DNA of 12,724 nucleotides from Patescibacteria group bacterium (GTDB lineage Bacteria; Patescibacteriota; Gracilibacteria; UBA1369; JAHJTR01): assembly GCA_018829865.1 (NCBI GenBank), contig JAHJTR010000113.1, positions 1 to 12,724 of the forward strand. The letters run 5' to 3'. Positions 6,942 through 12,724 of the stretch are shown piece after piece. Position 1 is the first letter of the stretch, and the number at the start of each line of letters is the position of its first letter. Below the pieces are notes generated by a model. It made no database searches, had not been told where the DNA came from, and saw only the letters and a program-made list of their open reading frames with translations. Both the position numbers and the translations under genes were made by a program.

Positions 6942-7343
6942 ATGCCAAGCAGACCAAAACAAGATATTGAGTCAAAGAGCACAATCCCACACCAGCCAAA
7001 AACTGCACCCAAGAGGGAACTGTTTGACAAAGACTATTTTTCAGGTCGAAAGAAAGAGCAGGAGCTCAAAAAACTGCGAGAGAAAGACGAAAAAGCCTAT
7101 TTTTACTGGTACGAAAGAGAAAGACTAAAAAAGAAATTACAGTCTGAGTTGGCTAAGCTCGTACAAAAAGCCCCTGATCTAAGCCTTGTGGAAAAAAAGG
7201 AAGTCTTAAATCTGATAAAAAAAATGACCGAGGACGAGTTATCAAACCTAAAGGAGACAATTATCAAAGACGGTATCAAAGAAGGAATAGCCGAATACAA
7301 ACAACAGAGCAAGTTTACAAAAGGCACTCAATCATCGGATTAA
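6942..7343 (+). CDS. Small highly charged protein of unknown function
   Basis: I do not recognise this 133-residue protein. Residues 1-30 are rich in Pro, Ser, Lys and Gln and look disordered. Residues about 33-60 are Lys/Glu/Arg-rich and helical (GRKKEQELKKLREKDEKAY), followed by YFYWYERERLKKKL, an aromatic cluster inside charged helix. Residues 73-115 could form two amphipathic helices (SLVEKKEVLNLIKKM; DELSNLKETIIKDG). There is no signal peptide or membrane segment, so it is probably cytosolic. Its reality is supported by a good promoter, a compact charged composition and a stop that abuts elp3: the two convergent frames overlap by 4 nt. A nucleic-acid- or ribosome-associated role is possible but only a guess. 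Confidence 0.7.
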   Translation: MPSRPKQDIESKSTIPHQPKTAPKRELFDKDYFSGRKKEQELKKLREKDEKAYFYWYERERLKKKLQSELAKLVQKAPDLSLVEKKEVLNLIKKMTEDELSNLKETIIKDGIKEGIAEYKQQSKFTKGTQSSD

Positions 7344-8941
7344 TTCTTGAGCTTTTTGGTCATATAAGTCCCCTCCAGCTTGTATCCCATTTTTTCATAG
7401 TATTTTCTGGTACCTATCGCACTAATCACCGCAACCTTTTTTAATCCATGCTCACCCGCAATTTCTTCAGCGCGACTAATCAATTTTTTCCCAAATCCGA
7501 AATGCTGAGACGCATTTTTATTCTTTGTATCAATTTTAAGCTGCTGTCCATACGTGTGCACCTCTCTAATAATCGCAGCCCCAGTTAACTCCTTAATATA
7601 CGTTTCACCCGGAATTCGCAACCTCAGCATAGAAAGCAACTTATCCTTTGAAGTGTCGTCATAGGAAAGGAAATAATCTATCCCTCCTGAAGAATCATAT
7701 TTTAGCTCACAAAGCTTCACATCTTTAGCAGACGCAGTATCCCCCATAATTTCTCTACATCTAATGCACTTGCAAAAAATATTCATTTTTTTCATTCGTT
7801 GATGGAGGATTTGCCTAAAGTTGCTCATCTTACTTCCCGACTCAATACTATCTGATGGTATGTCCCTGAAAATCCGCATAATTCGCACATATGGCGGCGT
7901 GATTGCCTTTATTTTAAGTAACAATTCAGCCATTTCATCATCCGTATACGACCGATACTCCCCTGCTTGCCATAAATCATAAAGCTTTGTTTGTTTAACA
8001 ACGACGCAAGGATAAATTTTTATATAGTCAGGAGTAAAATCCGGATTCGAATATAACTCCTCAAACATCTGAAAATCACGAGTAGTATCGCTTCCATACA
8101 GATTAGGCATTAAATGCAGCCCAATCTTAAAACCGGCATCTTTCATTAGTCTAATCGCAGTTATCGTTTTCGCGCGGCCATGCCCTCTGGAATTAAGCTT
8201 TAAGATATCATCATAAATTGTCTGAACACCGATTTCGATTTTAGTACAACCAAGTTTCCTAAAACGCCTCATTTCAGGCTTAGTAATAAAGTCCGGCCGC
8301 GTCTCAAGAGTGAGACCAACCAAACGATGTTCAGCCTTTTCGTTGAGCTTAACAGCCTCCTCAAACGTCCTCGAATTCTTACCATTAAGCGCATCAAGGC
8401 ATTTCTTAATAAAATGAGTTTGATATCTGCGCGGCAAGTAGTTAAACGTCCCGCCCATAACAATCAACTCGATTTTATCTGTATCATGCCCATTTTCACG
8501 ATATGCACGCAGTCTAGTAATCACTTGTTTATACGGATCAAAATCATTCAGCACAGCCCTCATAGCAGCGGGTTGATTGCTCAGGTAACTTTTAGGCATC
8601 TCAGTCTCGTTGGGACAAAAAATACACTGTCCGGGGCAAGGGTAAGGCTTAGTCAAGACACCAATCGAAGCAATCCCCGAAAGTGTGCGAATAGAGCGCT
8701 TACGAATAATCATTTCGAAATTTTTATCCGGCTCAATCTCACCGCTCTCAAGCAAAGCCCGATAAGCCTTAATAATAAGCTGATTAGCAGGAGGTCTTTC
8801 AAGCTTGTATTGAGTACAAAATTTCTTCTTAATGTCACTAAGCTCCTCGGCGGTTACAGCCTCTTTTTTGAGTGCCGCCCTAACCATTTGCTGTAAAATA
8901 TCTTGCTCAATGCCAATTTGGTCTTGCTTATCTGCTTTCAT
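7340..8941 (-). CDS. elp3: Elp3-type tRNA wobble-uridine enzyme (radical SAM plus acetyltransferase)
   Basis: This is a full-length Elp3 homologue of 533 residues. Elp3 proteins use S-adenosylmethionine and acetyl-CoA to begin building the cm5 side chain on U34 of tRNA. The radical-SAM cluster cysteines are C102, C106 and C109 (PCPGQCIFCP). Further Elp3 blocks are SYLSNQPAAMRA at 118-129, IELIVMGGTF at 157-166, TLETRPDFIT at 211-220, KIEIGVQT at 234-241 and RIMRIFRDIP at 353-362. C390, C392, C395 and C411 could form the zinc site between the domains. The C-terminal KAT domain has LSYDD, IIREVHTYG, the acetyl-CoA loop QHFGFGKKL (479-487) and GTRKYYEKMGY (510-520). Nothing essential is missing. 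It is divergent from a Trm9-like methyltransferase. The alternative, a protein lysine acetyltransferase, is less likely given the intact radical-SAM half. Confidence 0.96.
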   Translation of the reverse strand: MKADKQDQIGIEQDILQQMVRAALKKEAVTAEELSDIKKKFCTQYKLERPPANQLIIKAYRALLESGEIEPDKNFEMIIRKRSIRTLSGIASIGVLTKPYPCPGQCIFCPNETEMPKSYLSNQPAAMRAVLNDFDPYKQVITRLRAYRENGHDTDKIELIVMGGTFNYLPRRYQTHFIKKCLDALNGKNSRTFEEAVKLNEKAEHRLVGLTLETRPDFITKPEMRRFRKLGCTKIEIGVQTIYDDILKLNSRGHGRAKTITAIRLMKDAGFKIGLHLMPNLYGSDTTRDFQMFEELYSNPDFTPDYIKIYPCVVVKQTKLYDLWQAGEYRSYTDDEMAELLLKIKAITPPYVRIMRIFRDIPSDSIESGSKMSNFRQILHQRMKKMNIFCKCIRCREIMGDTASAKDVKLCELKYDSSGGIDYFLSYDDTSKDKLLSMLRLRIPGETYIKELTGAAIIREVHTYGQQLKIDTKNKNASQHFGFGKKLISRAEEIAGEHGLKKVAVISAIGTRKYYEKMGYKLEGTYMTKKLKN

Positions 8942-8998
8942 AATTTATACAATAGAAAAAAGTAACTAATTATAGGAATGAATAAGGCAAAAACACAA
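8924..8998. promoter_or_regulatory. Overlapping divergent promoters between elp3 and the Trm9-like gene
   Basis: The gap between start codons is 36 bp (8942-8977). On the plus strand TTGCTT (8924-8929), 18 bp, TACAAT (8948-8953) would start the Trm9-like gene near 8960. On the minus strand TTGTGT (complement of 8993-8998), 18 bp, a perfect TATAAT (complement of 8969-8974) would start elp3 near 8962. Each -35 lies inside the other gene's first codons, so the two polymerase footprints overlap. AGGA (8974-8977) touches the ATG of the methyltransferase gene. Confidence 0.45.
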
Positions 8999-9658
8999 GC
9001 TCTATTATCGGGAGTTAAACAGGTATACAACGAGATCGCAGCCGAATTCAGCGAAACCCGCAAATATAACTGGCGAGAGTTTAAGGATTTTGTAAAGAAC
9101 GTAAATAAAGGAGATAAAATTCTTGATGTCGGGTGTGGCAACGGCCGTATTTCTCAATTATTCCCATCGCCTGATTACGATTATACGGGAGTTGATAATG
9201 CGGAAAATTTCATAGCAATCGCTAAAAAACTGCATAATGAAGCGGAATTTATAGTGGCCGATATTCAGGATTTGCCATTTAAGAACAAAAAATTTGATCA
9301 TGTCTTTAATATAGCCGTTTTGCATCACCTGCCGGATGAAGAATCCCGCAGCAGGGGGCTAAAAGAAATGAATCGTGTGCTCAAAGACGGAGGCCATCTG
9401 TATCTAATGGTTTGGAATCTCCTTGAACAAAAAAAGTATGCACAAGAGGTCAAGAATGCAAAGGAAAGAGCTAAGAATAGCGATAAAAGCATTGCCACCT
9501 CGCCACGCGATTTAATAATCCCCTGGGGAGATCAAAAACTCCCTCGCTACTACTACGCGTTCAAGCAAGAAGAACTGATCGGTTTGGTTAAGAAAGCCGG
9601 ATTTGATATTATTGATTCAAAGAAAGACAAAAATATAATTTTAATCTGCAAGAAATGA
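8978..9658 (+). CDS. Trm9/ALKBH8-like tRNA (cm5U34) methyltransferase
   Basis: This 226-residue class I S-adenosylmethionine methyltransferase resembles yeast Trm9 and the methyltransferase domain of ALKBH8, which turn cm5U34 into mcm5U34 in tRNA. SAM-binding motif I is LDVGCGNGR (49-57), the acidic loop is VDNAE (72-76), motif II is VADIQDLPF (93-101), followed by IAVLHHL (112-118). Features beyond a generic methyltransferase are the N-terminal YNEIAAEFSETR (17-28), corresponding to YNEIAPHFSQTR in Trm9, the PW at 182-183, and RYYYAFKQEEL (190-200), corresponding to RYYHLYREGEL. The alignment is from memory, not computed. Its place next to elp3 strengthens the assignment. Yeast Trm9 needs Trm112; none is visible here. 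ATGA at 9655-9658 couples it to the next gene. Confidence 0.8.
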   Translation: MNKAKTQALLSGVKQVYNEIAAEFSETRKYNWREFKDFVKNVNKGDKILDVGCGNGRISQLFPSPDYDYTGVDNAENFIAIAKKLHNEAEFIVADIQDLPFKNKKFDHVFNIAVLHHLPDEESRSRGLKEMNRVLKDGGHLYLMVWNLLEQKKYAQEVKNAKERAKNSDKSIATSPRDLIIPWGDQKLPRYYYAFKQEELIGLVKKAGFDIIDSKKDKNIILICKK

Positions 9659-10458
9659 AAATACTTGGAATTGATGTAGATCAAATAACCTTTAAAGAAG
9701 CAACGGCAAAATGCTTAAAATTCGCTAAAAGCAAAGTAAAAAACGTCGTTGTTACTCCAAACCCCGAAATCATTTTACACGCCCAAAAAGATAAAAAATT
9801 TGCAGCAATTCTCAACAAAGCCCATCTAAAAATCCCCGACGGCATTGGCATCGTTTGGGCCGGAGCCGTCCATAAAGAATACCACGCTAAACTTCCCTAT
9901 CGCTACAACAAATGGCTGATAGGTTTTAGGCATTTAATGAACATGGCAACAAAAAATTACGATTCATTATTCCCCGAGCGAGTTTGCGGCTCTGATCTCA
10001 TGATGGAGCTGTGCAAAAAATTTGATCAAAAAACAAAAGTCTTTTTATTGGGCGGAGGAAAGGGAGTTGCTTACCTGGCAGCAAAAAACCTCCTCAAAAA
10101 AAATAAAAAACTCAATATTGTAGGAACGGATAGCGGCAGCGCTGATAAAAGCAACGACGCCAATTTAAGAAAGATAATTAACAAAAGCAAGGCCGACGTC
10201 ATTTTTGTGGGATTCGGAGCCGTTAAGCAGGAATTTTGGATTAACAGAAATCTAAAATATTTAACCAATGCCAAGCTTGCTCTGGGAATTGGCGGTTCAA
10301 TAGATTTTGCAGCCGGGAAAATCACCAGAGCGCCCGAGTGGATGCGAAAATTCAGCCTCGAGTGGCTTTACAGATTAATCAAGCAGCCGGCCAGAATTAA
10401 GCGCATATTCAATGCAACTATTGTATTCCCCATCGAATACTTGAGTAGGCTGAAGTAA
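9655..10458 (+). CDS. WecG/TagA/CpsF-family glycosyltransferase (GT26)
   Basis: The family transfers a sugar, often N-acetylmannosamine or its acid, onto a lipid-linked precursor at the inner membrane during teichoic acid, capsule or exopolysaccharide synthesis. The 267-residue product shows TPNPEIILHA (34-43), IPDGIGIVWA (60-69) with the probable catalytic Asp62, ERVCGSDLM (108-116), VFLLGGGKGVA, GFGAVKQEFW, GIGGSIDFAAG and RAPEWMRKFSLEWLYRLIKQP near the C-terminus. About 27-32 extra residues (roughly 73-104, rich in aromatic and basic residues) separate GIVWA from PERV, where relatives have a short linker. The C-terminal basic helix may hold it at the membrane. The sugar and acceptor cannot be told. 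It overlaps the methyltransferase gene by 4 nt (ATGA), although no functional link is obvious. Confidence 0.92.
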   Translation: MKILGIDVDQITFKEATAKCLKFAKSKVKNVVVTPNPEIILHAQKDKKFAAILNKAHLKIPDGIGIVWAGAVHKEYHAKLPYRYNKWLIGFRHLMNMATKNYDSLFPERVCGSDLMMELCKKFDQKTKVFLLGGGKGVAYLAAKNLLKKNKKLNIVGTDSGSADKSNDANLRKIINKSKADVIFVGFGAVKQEFWINRNLKYLTNAKLALGIGGSIDFAAGKITRAPEWMRKFSLEWLYRLIKQPARIKRIFNATIVFPIEYLSRLK

Positions 10459-10802
10459 TGCAGCACAATAGCTAAAGTGGAATCAAAGCCGATGGTAGCA
10501 AGGGCGCCAAAGTTGGAGTAGGGTTTTAGTTGTTGGAGCAGCCCAGTTGATGGAGCAGCCCCGCTCCAAAAGTTGATGGAGCAGGGCTACAGCCCTGCTC
10601 CAAAGCATATACAATCGGTGAAGCAGGAGCATGGCTGTAGCCATGCTCCAACAGAAGTTGATGGAGCAGAGTTGCACTCTGCTCCAAAACATTAAGAAGC
10701 GGAGTACAACTCCGCTCCAACGACAGTGGCTGTAGCCATGCAGCTGTTGGAGCAGGATTGCATCCTGCTCCATTCATCAATTATCGAATTTCCCCAAAAA
10801 AC
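10459..10802. other. 344-bp convergent intergenic region, mostly repeats
   Basis: Apart from the palindrome array at 10511-10772, the flanks 10459-10510 and 10773-10802 hold nothing I recognise. Open frames through the array on the minus strand have repetitive Leu/Trp/Cys/Ser-rich translations that mirror the repeat, so I do not call them genes. There is no T-run terminator for the glycosyltransferase gene. Confidence 0.7.
10511..10772. repeat. Array of GGAGC...GCTCC palindromes (REP-like)
   Basis: At least five clear hairpins and two degraded ones lie between the convergent ends of the glycosyltransferase gene and the small membrane protein gene. Units: 10551-10568 (TGGAGC/GCTCCA, short); 10577-10602 (12-bp arms TGGAGCAGGGCT, loop AC); 10626-10649 (11-bp arms GGAGCATGGCT, loop GT); 10662-10686 (11-bp arms TGGAGCAGAGT, loop TGC); 10696-10718 (AGCGGAGT, loop ACA, with one mismatch in the outer stem); 10727-10738 (TGGCT, loop GT); 10748-10772 (11-bp arms TGGAGCAGGAT, loop TGC). 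GTTGATGGAGC begins three units. Outer stems are constant, while inner stems differ and stay complementary. Degraded half-units occupy 10511-10550. No REP-associated transposase is in the window. The hairpins could also end transcription in both directions. Confidence 0.85.
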
Positions 10803-11066
10803 CTACTTTTTCCCCTTATCCCCAAATCTCTCAGTCAGCAAAGTGATCACAGTCCCAATATTCTCAATCATCCCTGAAGCCATTTTAACCGGTTTTACAA
10901 TATACTCATTAATCTGCTCAGCCGCGTCTTTTATTTTTTCAGTCGCCTTTGTCACATCCCTCAAAATCAAAATCGTATAAATCAAATTCACGCACACAAA
11001 TATCGCAAGTAGCAGTACGGATATGGCGATGGCAATATAAAGCACATCGAGCGAAGTAGTTATCAT
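10803..11066 (-). CDS. Small single-pass membrane protein, unknown function
   Basis: The 87-residue product has one strong hydrophobic helix (about residues 7-35; IAIAISVLLLAIFVC in its core). It is followed by a charged amphipathic helix (RDVTKATEKIKDAAEQINEY) and a second weakly amphipathic stretch ending in Lys-rich GDKGKK. The pattern of a short N-terminus, one membrane helix and a long heptad-like helix recalls small DUF948-like or YtxH-like membrane proteins, but I cannot assign a family. It starts 6 bp after gatB ends, so it is almost certainly co-transcribed with gatB. Its stop lies 30 bp from the palindrome array. The composition and operon position make it a credible gene. Confidence 0.75.
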   Translation of the reverse strand: MITTSLDVLYIAIAISVLLLAIFVCVNLIYTILILRDVTKATEKIKDAAEQINEYIVKPVKMASGMIENIGTVITLLTERFGDKGKK

Positions 11067-11072
11067 TTGTTT

Positions 11073-12500
11073 TTATTTTAAAAGTTTTATTAAAATTTCA
11101 TTAACTTTACCGGGATTTGCCTTCCCCTTAGTCTCTTTCATCACCTGTCCCACCAAAAATCCAAAAGCCCTATCCTTACCATTTTTATAATCCAGCACAC
11201 TTTGCTCATTTGATTCTACTATGGTTTTGCATATATTTTCAAGTTCACCCTGGTCGCTCATCTGCACAAGGTTTTTCTCCTTAATAATCTCTTCAGGATC
11301 CTTGCCGCTCTCATACATCTCATCCAGCACGGTCTTAACTGCGCTACTCGATAACTCCCCATCATCAATTTTTTTCATAAGGAGTATTAACGCATCGGCC
11401 GAAATATTCAGTTCATCAAGATTCTTATTATCCTTATTCATAAGCCCAATTATCACACTCGTGATTAGTGACGCCGCCTTCGTAGCATTTTTAGATCCAT
11501 TCACAACTTTCTCAAAATAATCACCCAAAGTTTTATCATCACACAAAATCACAGCATCATCCACCTTAATACCCAAATCATCAACAAACCTAGCCTTTCT
11601 GGCAGCCGGCAACTCAGGAATTTGTGTCCTCAATTCATCAATCTCCTCATCGGTAAATTCCAAAGGAGGAAGATCAGGTTCAGGGAAATAGCGATAATCA
11701 TGAGCCTCTTCCTTGCCTCTTTGTGAAACCGTAGTATCTGTTGACTCATCAAAGCCTCGGGTCTCTTGCACAACTTTTCCTCCTCCATTAATCAACTCAA
11801 TCTGGCGCTTAATTTCATATTCAATCGACTTTTCAAGTGATCTAAAAGAATTGAGATTCTTAACTTCGCTACGCGTACCAAGTTTCTGGTCACCCTTAGG
11901 CCGCACCGAAACATTAATATCAAATCGCATCATGCCTTTTTCCATATCGGCATCACTACTACCAACATATCGCAAAATTTTCTGCAGCTCTTTTGCATAA
12001 GCCACAGCCTCCTTACTACTGCGCAAATCAGGCTCAGAAACAATTTCCATCAAAGGTGAACCGGCTCGATTATAATCACAAAGTGTACCACTCGAAGTAT
12101 GAGTTAACTTACCTGCATCATTTTCAAGATGAAGTCTGGTTATTCCAATATTAACTTTTTTGCCTTCAACATCAATTTTCAAACTCCCCTTCTCGGCAAC
12201 AGGCTTATCAAATTGAGATATCTGAAATCCACTCGGCAAATCCGGATAAAAATAATTTTTTCGATCAAATTTACTGAAATTAGGTATTTTACAATTCAGA
12301 GCAATACCCGCAATTAGCCCTTTTTTAACCGCTGCCTCATTAATAACCGGCAGCTGCCCCGGATGCCCCGTACAAATAGGGCAAATATTAATATTCGGTT
12401 CTTTGCCAAAAGAATTATTACTGCATCTGCAAAACAACTTGGTATCGGTATTGATCTGCGCGTGTACTTCAAGGCCGATTACGGGTTCGAATTCTGTCAT
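11073..12500 (-). CDS. gatB: Aspartyl/glutamyl-tRNA amidotransferase subunit B
   Basis: GatB is the tRNA-binding, kinase-like subunit of GatCAB, which converts Glu-tRNA-Gln or Asp-tRNA-Asn to the amide form. The 475-residue product has the expected length. It begins with EPVIGLEVHAQINTDTKLF (5-23). Cysteines 24, 26, 40 and 43 (CRC, then CPIC) form the zinc-binding set found in many GatB proteins. HPGQLPVIN (46-54), KFDRKNYFYPDLP, DYNRAGSPLMEIVSEPD and RYFPEPDLPP follow. The C-terminal YqeY-like domain (about 330-475) ends with GFLVGQVMKETKGKANPGKVNEIL. The ATG start is three residues before the conserved EPVIG. gatA and gatC are not in the window. It is followed at once by the small membrane protein gene and is 55 bp downstream of a CoaE-like gene. 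Confidence 0.97.
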   Translation of the reverse strand: MTEFEPVIGLEVHAQINTDTKLFCRCSNNSFGKEPNINICPICTGHPGQLPVINEAAVKKGLIAGIALNCKIPNFSKFDRKNYFYPDLPSGFQISQFDKPVAEKGSLKIDVEGKKVNIGITRLHLENDAGKLTHTSSGTLCDYNRAGSPLMEIVSEPDLRSSKEAVAYAKELQKILRYVGSSDADMEKGMMRFDINVSVRPKGDQKLGTRSEVKNLNSFRSLEKSIEYEIKRQIELINGGGKVVQETRGFDESTDTTVSQRGKEEAHDYRYFPEPDLPPLEFTDEEIDELRTQIPELPAARKARFVDDLGIKVDDAVILCDDKTLGDYFEKVVNGSKNATKAASLITSVIIGLMNKDNKNLDELNISADALILLMKKIDDGELSSSAVKTVLDEMYESGKDPEEIIKEKNLVQMSDQGELENICKTIVESNEQSVLDYKNGKDRAFGFLVGQVMKETKGKANPGKVNEILIKLLK

Positions 12501-12555
12501 TTTTCAAATAGTTAATAGAGGATGGATATACAATAAATTTTTATGTACACCCCAG
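12501..12555 (-). promoter_or_regulatory. Gap upstream of gatB, possible promoter
   Basis: The 55-bp gap is AT-rich. On the minus strand it contains TTGTAT (complement of 12528-12533), a weak -35-like element, but no good -10 at the proper distance. There is no Shine-Dalgarno motif before the gatB ATG. gatB may therefore be read from the upstream kinase-like gene instead. Confidence 0.2.
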
Positions 12556-12724
12556 TCACAGGCGTATTTTAATTGATTTAAGGAAATTTTGCACTTCATT
12601 TTCTAAGCTATTCAAAGTGCTCATATTTTCAATGACATGATCAGCTTTTGCCACTAAAACATTAACCGTCTCAATAACCTCATACATCTCAGGAGTAATC
12701 TTCTTCTTTAAAGAACGCTCAATC
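12556..12724 (-). CDS. C-terminal end of a P-loop nucleotide/dephospho-CoA kinase-like protein (5' end outside window)
   Basis: A frame is open from the window edge to TGA (complement of 12556-12558), giving 55 residues. The end reads VLVAKADHVIENMSTLNSLE, then NEVQNFLKSIKIRL. The pattern ADxVIEN-x-STL-x-x-LE-x-x-V is typical of the last strand and helix of dephospho-CoA kinase (CoaE) and related NMP-kinase-like P-loop proteins, where an aspartate/asparagine-containing strand is followed by a C-terminal helix. The P-loop itself would lie upstream, outside the window. The assignment rests on this short tail only. It is on the same strand as gatB, 55 bp upstream. Confidence 0.5.
   Translation of the reverse strand, partial: IERSLKKKITPEMYEVIETVNVLVAKADHVIENMSTLNSLENEVQNFLKSIKIRL

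Noticed and set aside
7367..7374. A further AGTCCCCT copy as a member of the intergenic repeat
   Set aside because: It lies in the coding end of elp3 within conserved codons (Glu-Gly-Thr-Tyr), so it is most likely coincidence.
8327..8896. 189-codon plus-strand frame opposite elp3
   Set aside because: It lies wholly within the elp3 coding region, which has strong motif support; the translation shows no domain and resembles an antisense shadow.
10511..10772. Possible CRISPR array
   Set aside because: Units are palindromes with different inner sequences, spacing is irregular (about 8 to 24 bp), there are no unique spacers of constant size, and no cas genes nearby.
10483..10780. Two minus-strand open frames of 84-96 codons through the palindrome region
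   Set aside because: Their translations only mirror the repeat units, with recurring Leu/Trp/Ser/Cys runs, and they overlap each other. No start signals or domain patterns.
9656..12558. UGA read as an amino acid, as in Gracilibacteria or Absconditabacteria
   Set aside because: UGA ends the Trm9-like gene exactly at an ATGA overlap and ends the CoaE-like gene after a complete C-terminal helix; no conserved domain needs readthrough of UGA.

Overview
The window looks like a piece of a small, AT-rich, gene-dense bacterial genome, most likely from the Patescibacteria (Candidate Phyla Radiation). This is an inference from gene content and style: short intergenic gaps, overlapping genes, almost no Shine-Dalgarno motifs, and an Elp3-type tRNA modification enzyme beside housekeeping genes. 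UGA ends two reading frames (9656-9658 and 12556-12558), which argues against the UGA-to-glycine code of Gracilibacteria and Absconditabacteria.

Layout. Positions 1-1331 (+): the C-terminal end of the ribosome-assembly GTPase Obg, peptidyl-tRNA hydrolase (pth), and ribosomal protein bL21 (rplU) behind its own promoter. Positions 1334-2954 (-): a SanA/YdcF-type DUF218 membrane protein and, downstream of it, an RluD-like pseudouridine synthase. Positions 3090-6375 (+): tyrosyl-tRNA synthetase (tyrS) overlapping the helicase gene recG, followed by a hairpin terminator. Positions 6376-6941 are the largest gap without a recognised gene. It is A/C-skewed and holds a 12-bp inverted repeat at its two ends, an 8-bp dyad and a good extended -10 promoter for a short charged orphan protein (6942-7343, +). 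Positions 7340-8941 (-): elp3. Positions 8978-10458 (+): a Trm9/ALKBH8-type methyltransferase, then a WecG/TagA/CpsF glycosyltransferase overlapping it by 4 nt. Positions 10459-10802: an array of GGAGC...GCTCC palindromes. Positions 10803-12724 (-): the end of a CoaE-like P-loop kinase, gatB, and a small membrane protein.

Function. Most genes serve translation: ribosome assembly (Obg, bL21, probably rRNA pseudouridylation), tRNA recycling (Pth), tRNA charging (TyrRS, GatB) and wobble-uridine modification (Elp3 plus Trm9-like). The most interesting point is that elp3 and the Trm9-like gene are divergent neighbours 36 bp apart. In eukaryotes these two enzyme families act in sequence, cm5U34 to mcm5U34, so the locus may encode a compact bacterial version of that pathway. 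The second is the palindrome array, whose inner stems differ between copies yet stay perfectly complementary within each copy.
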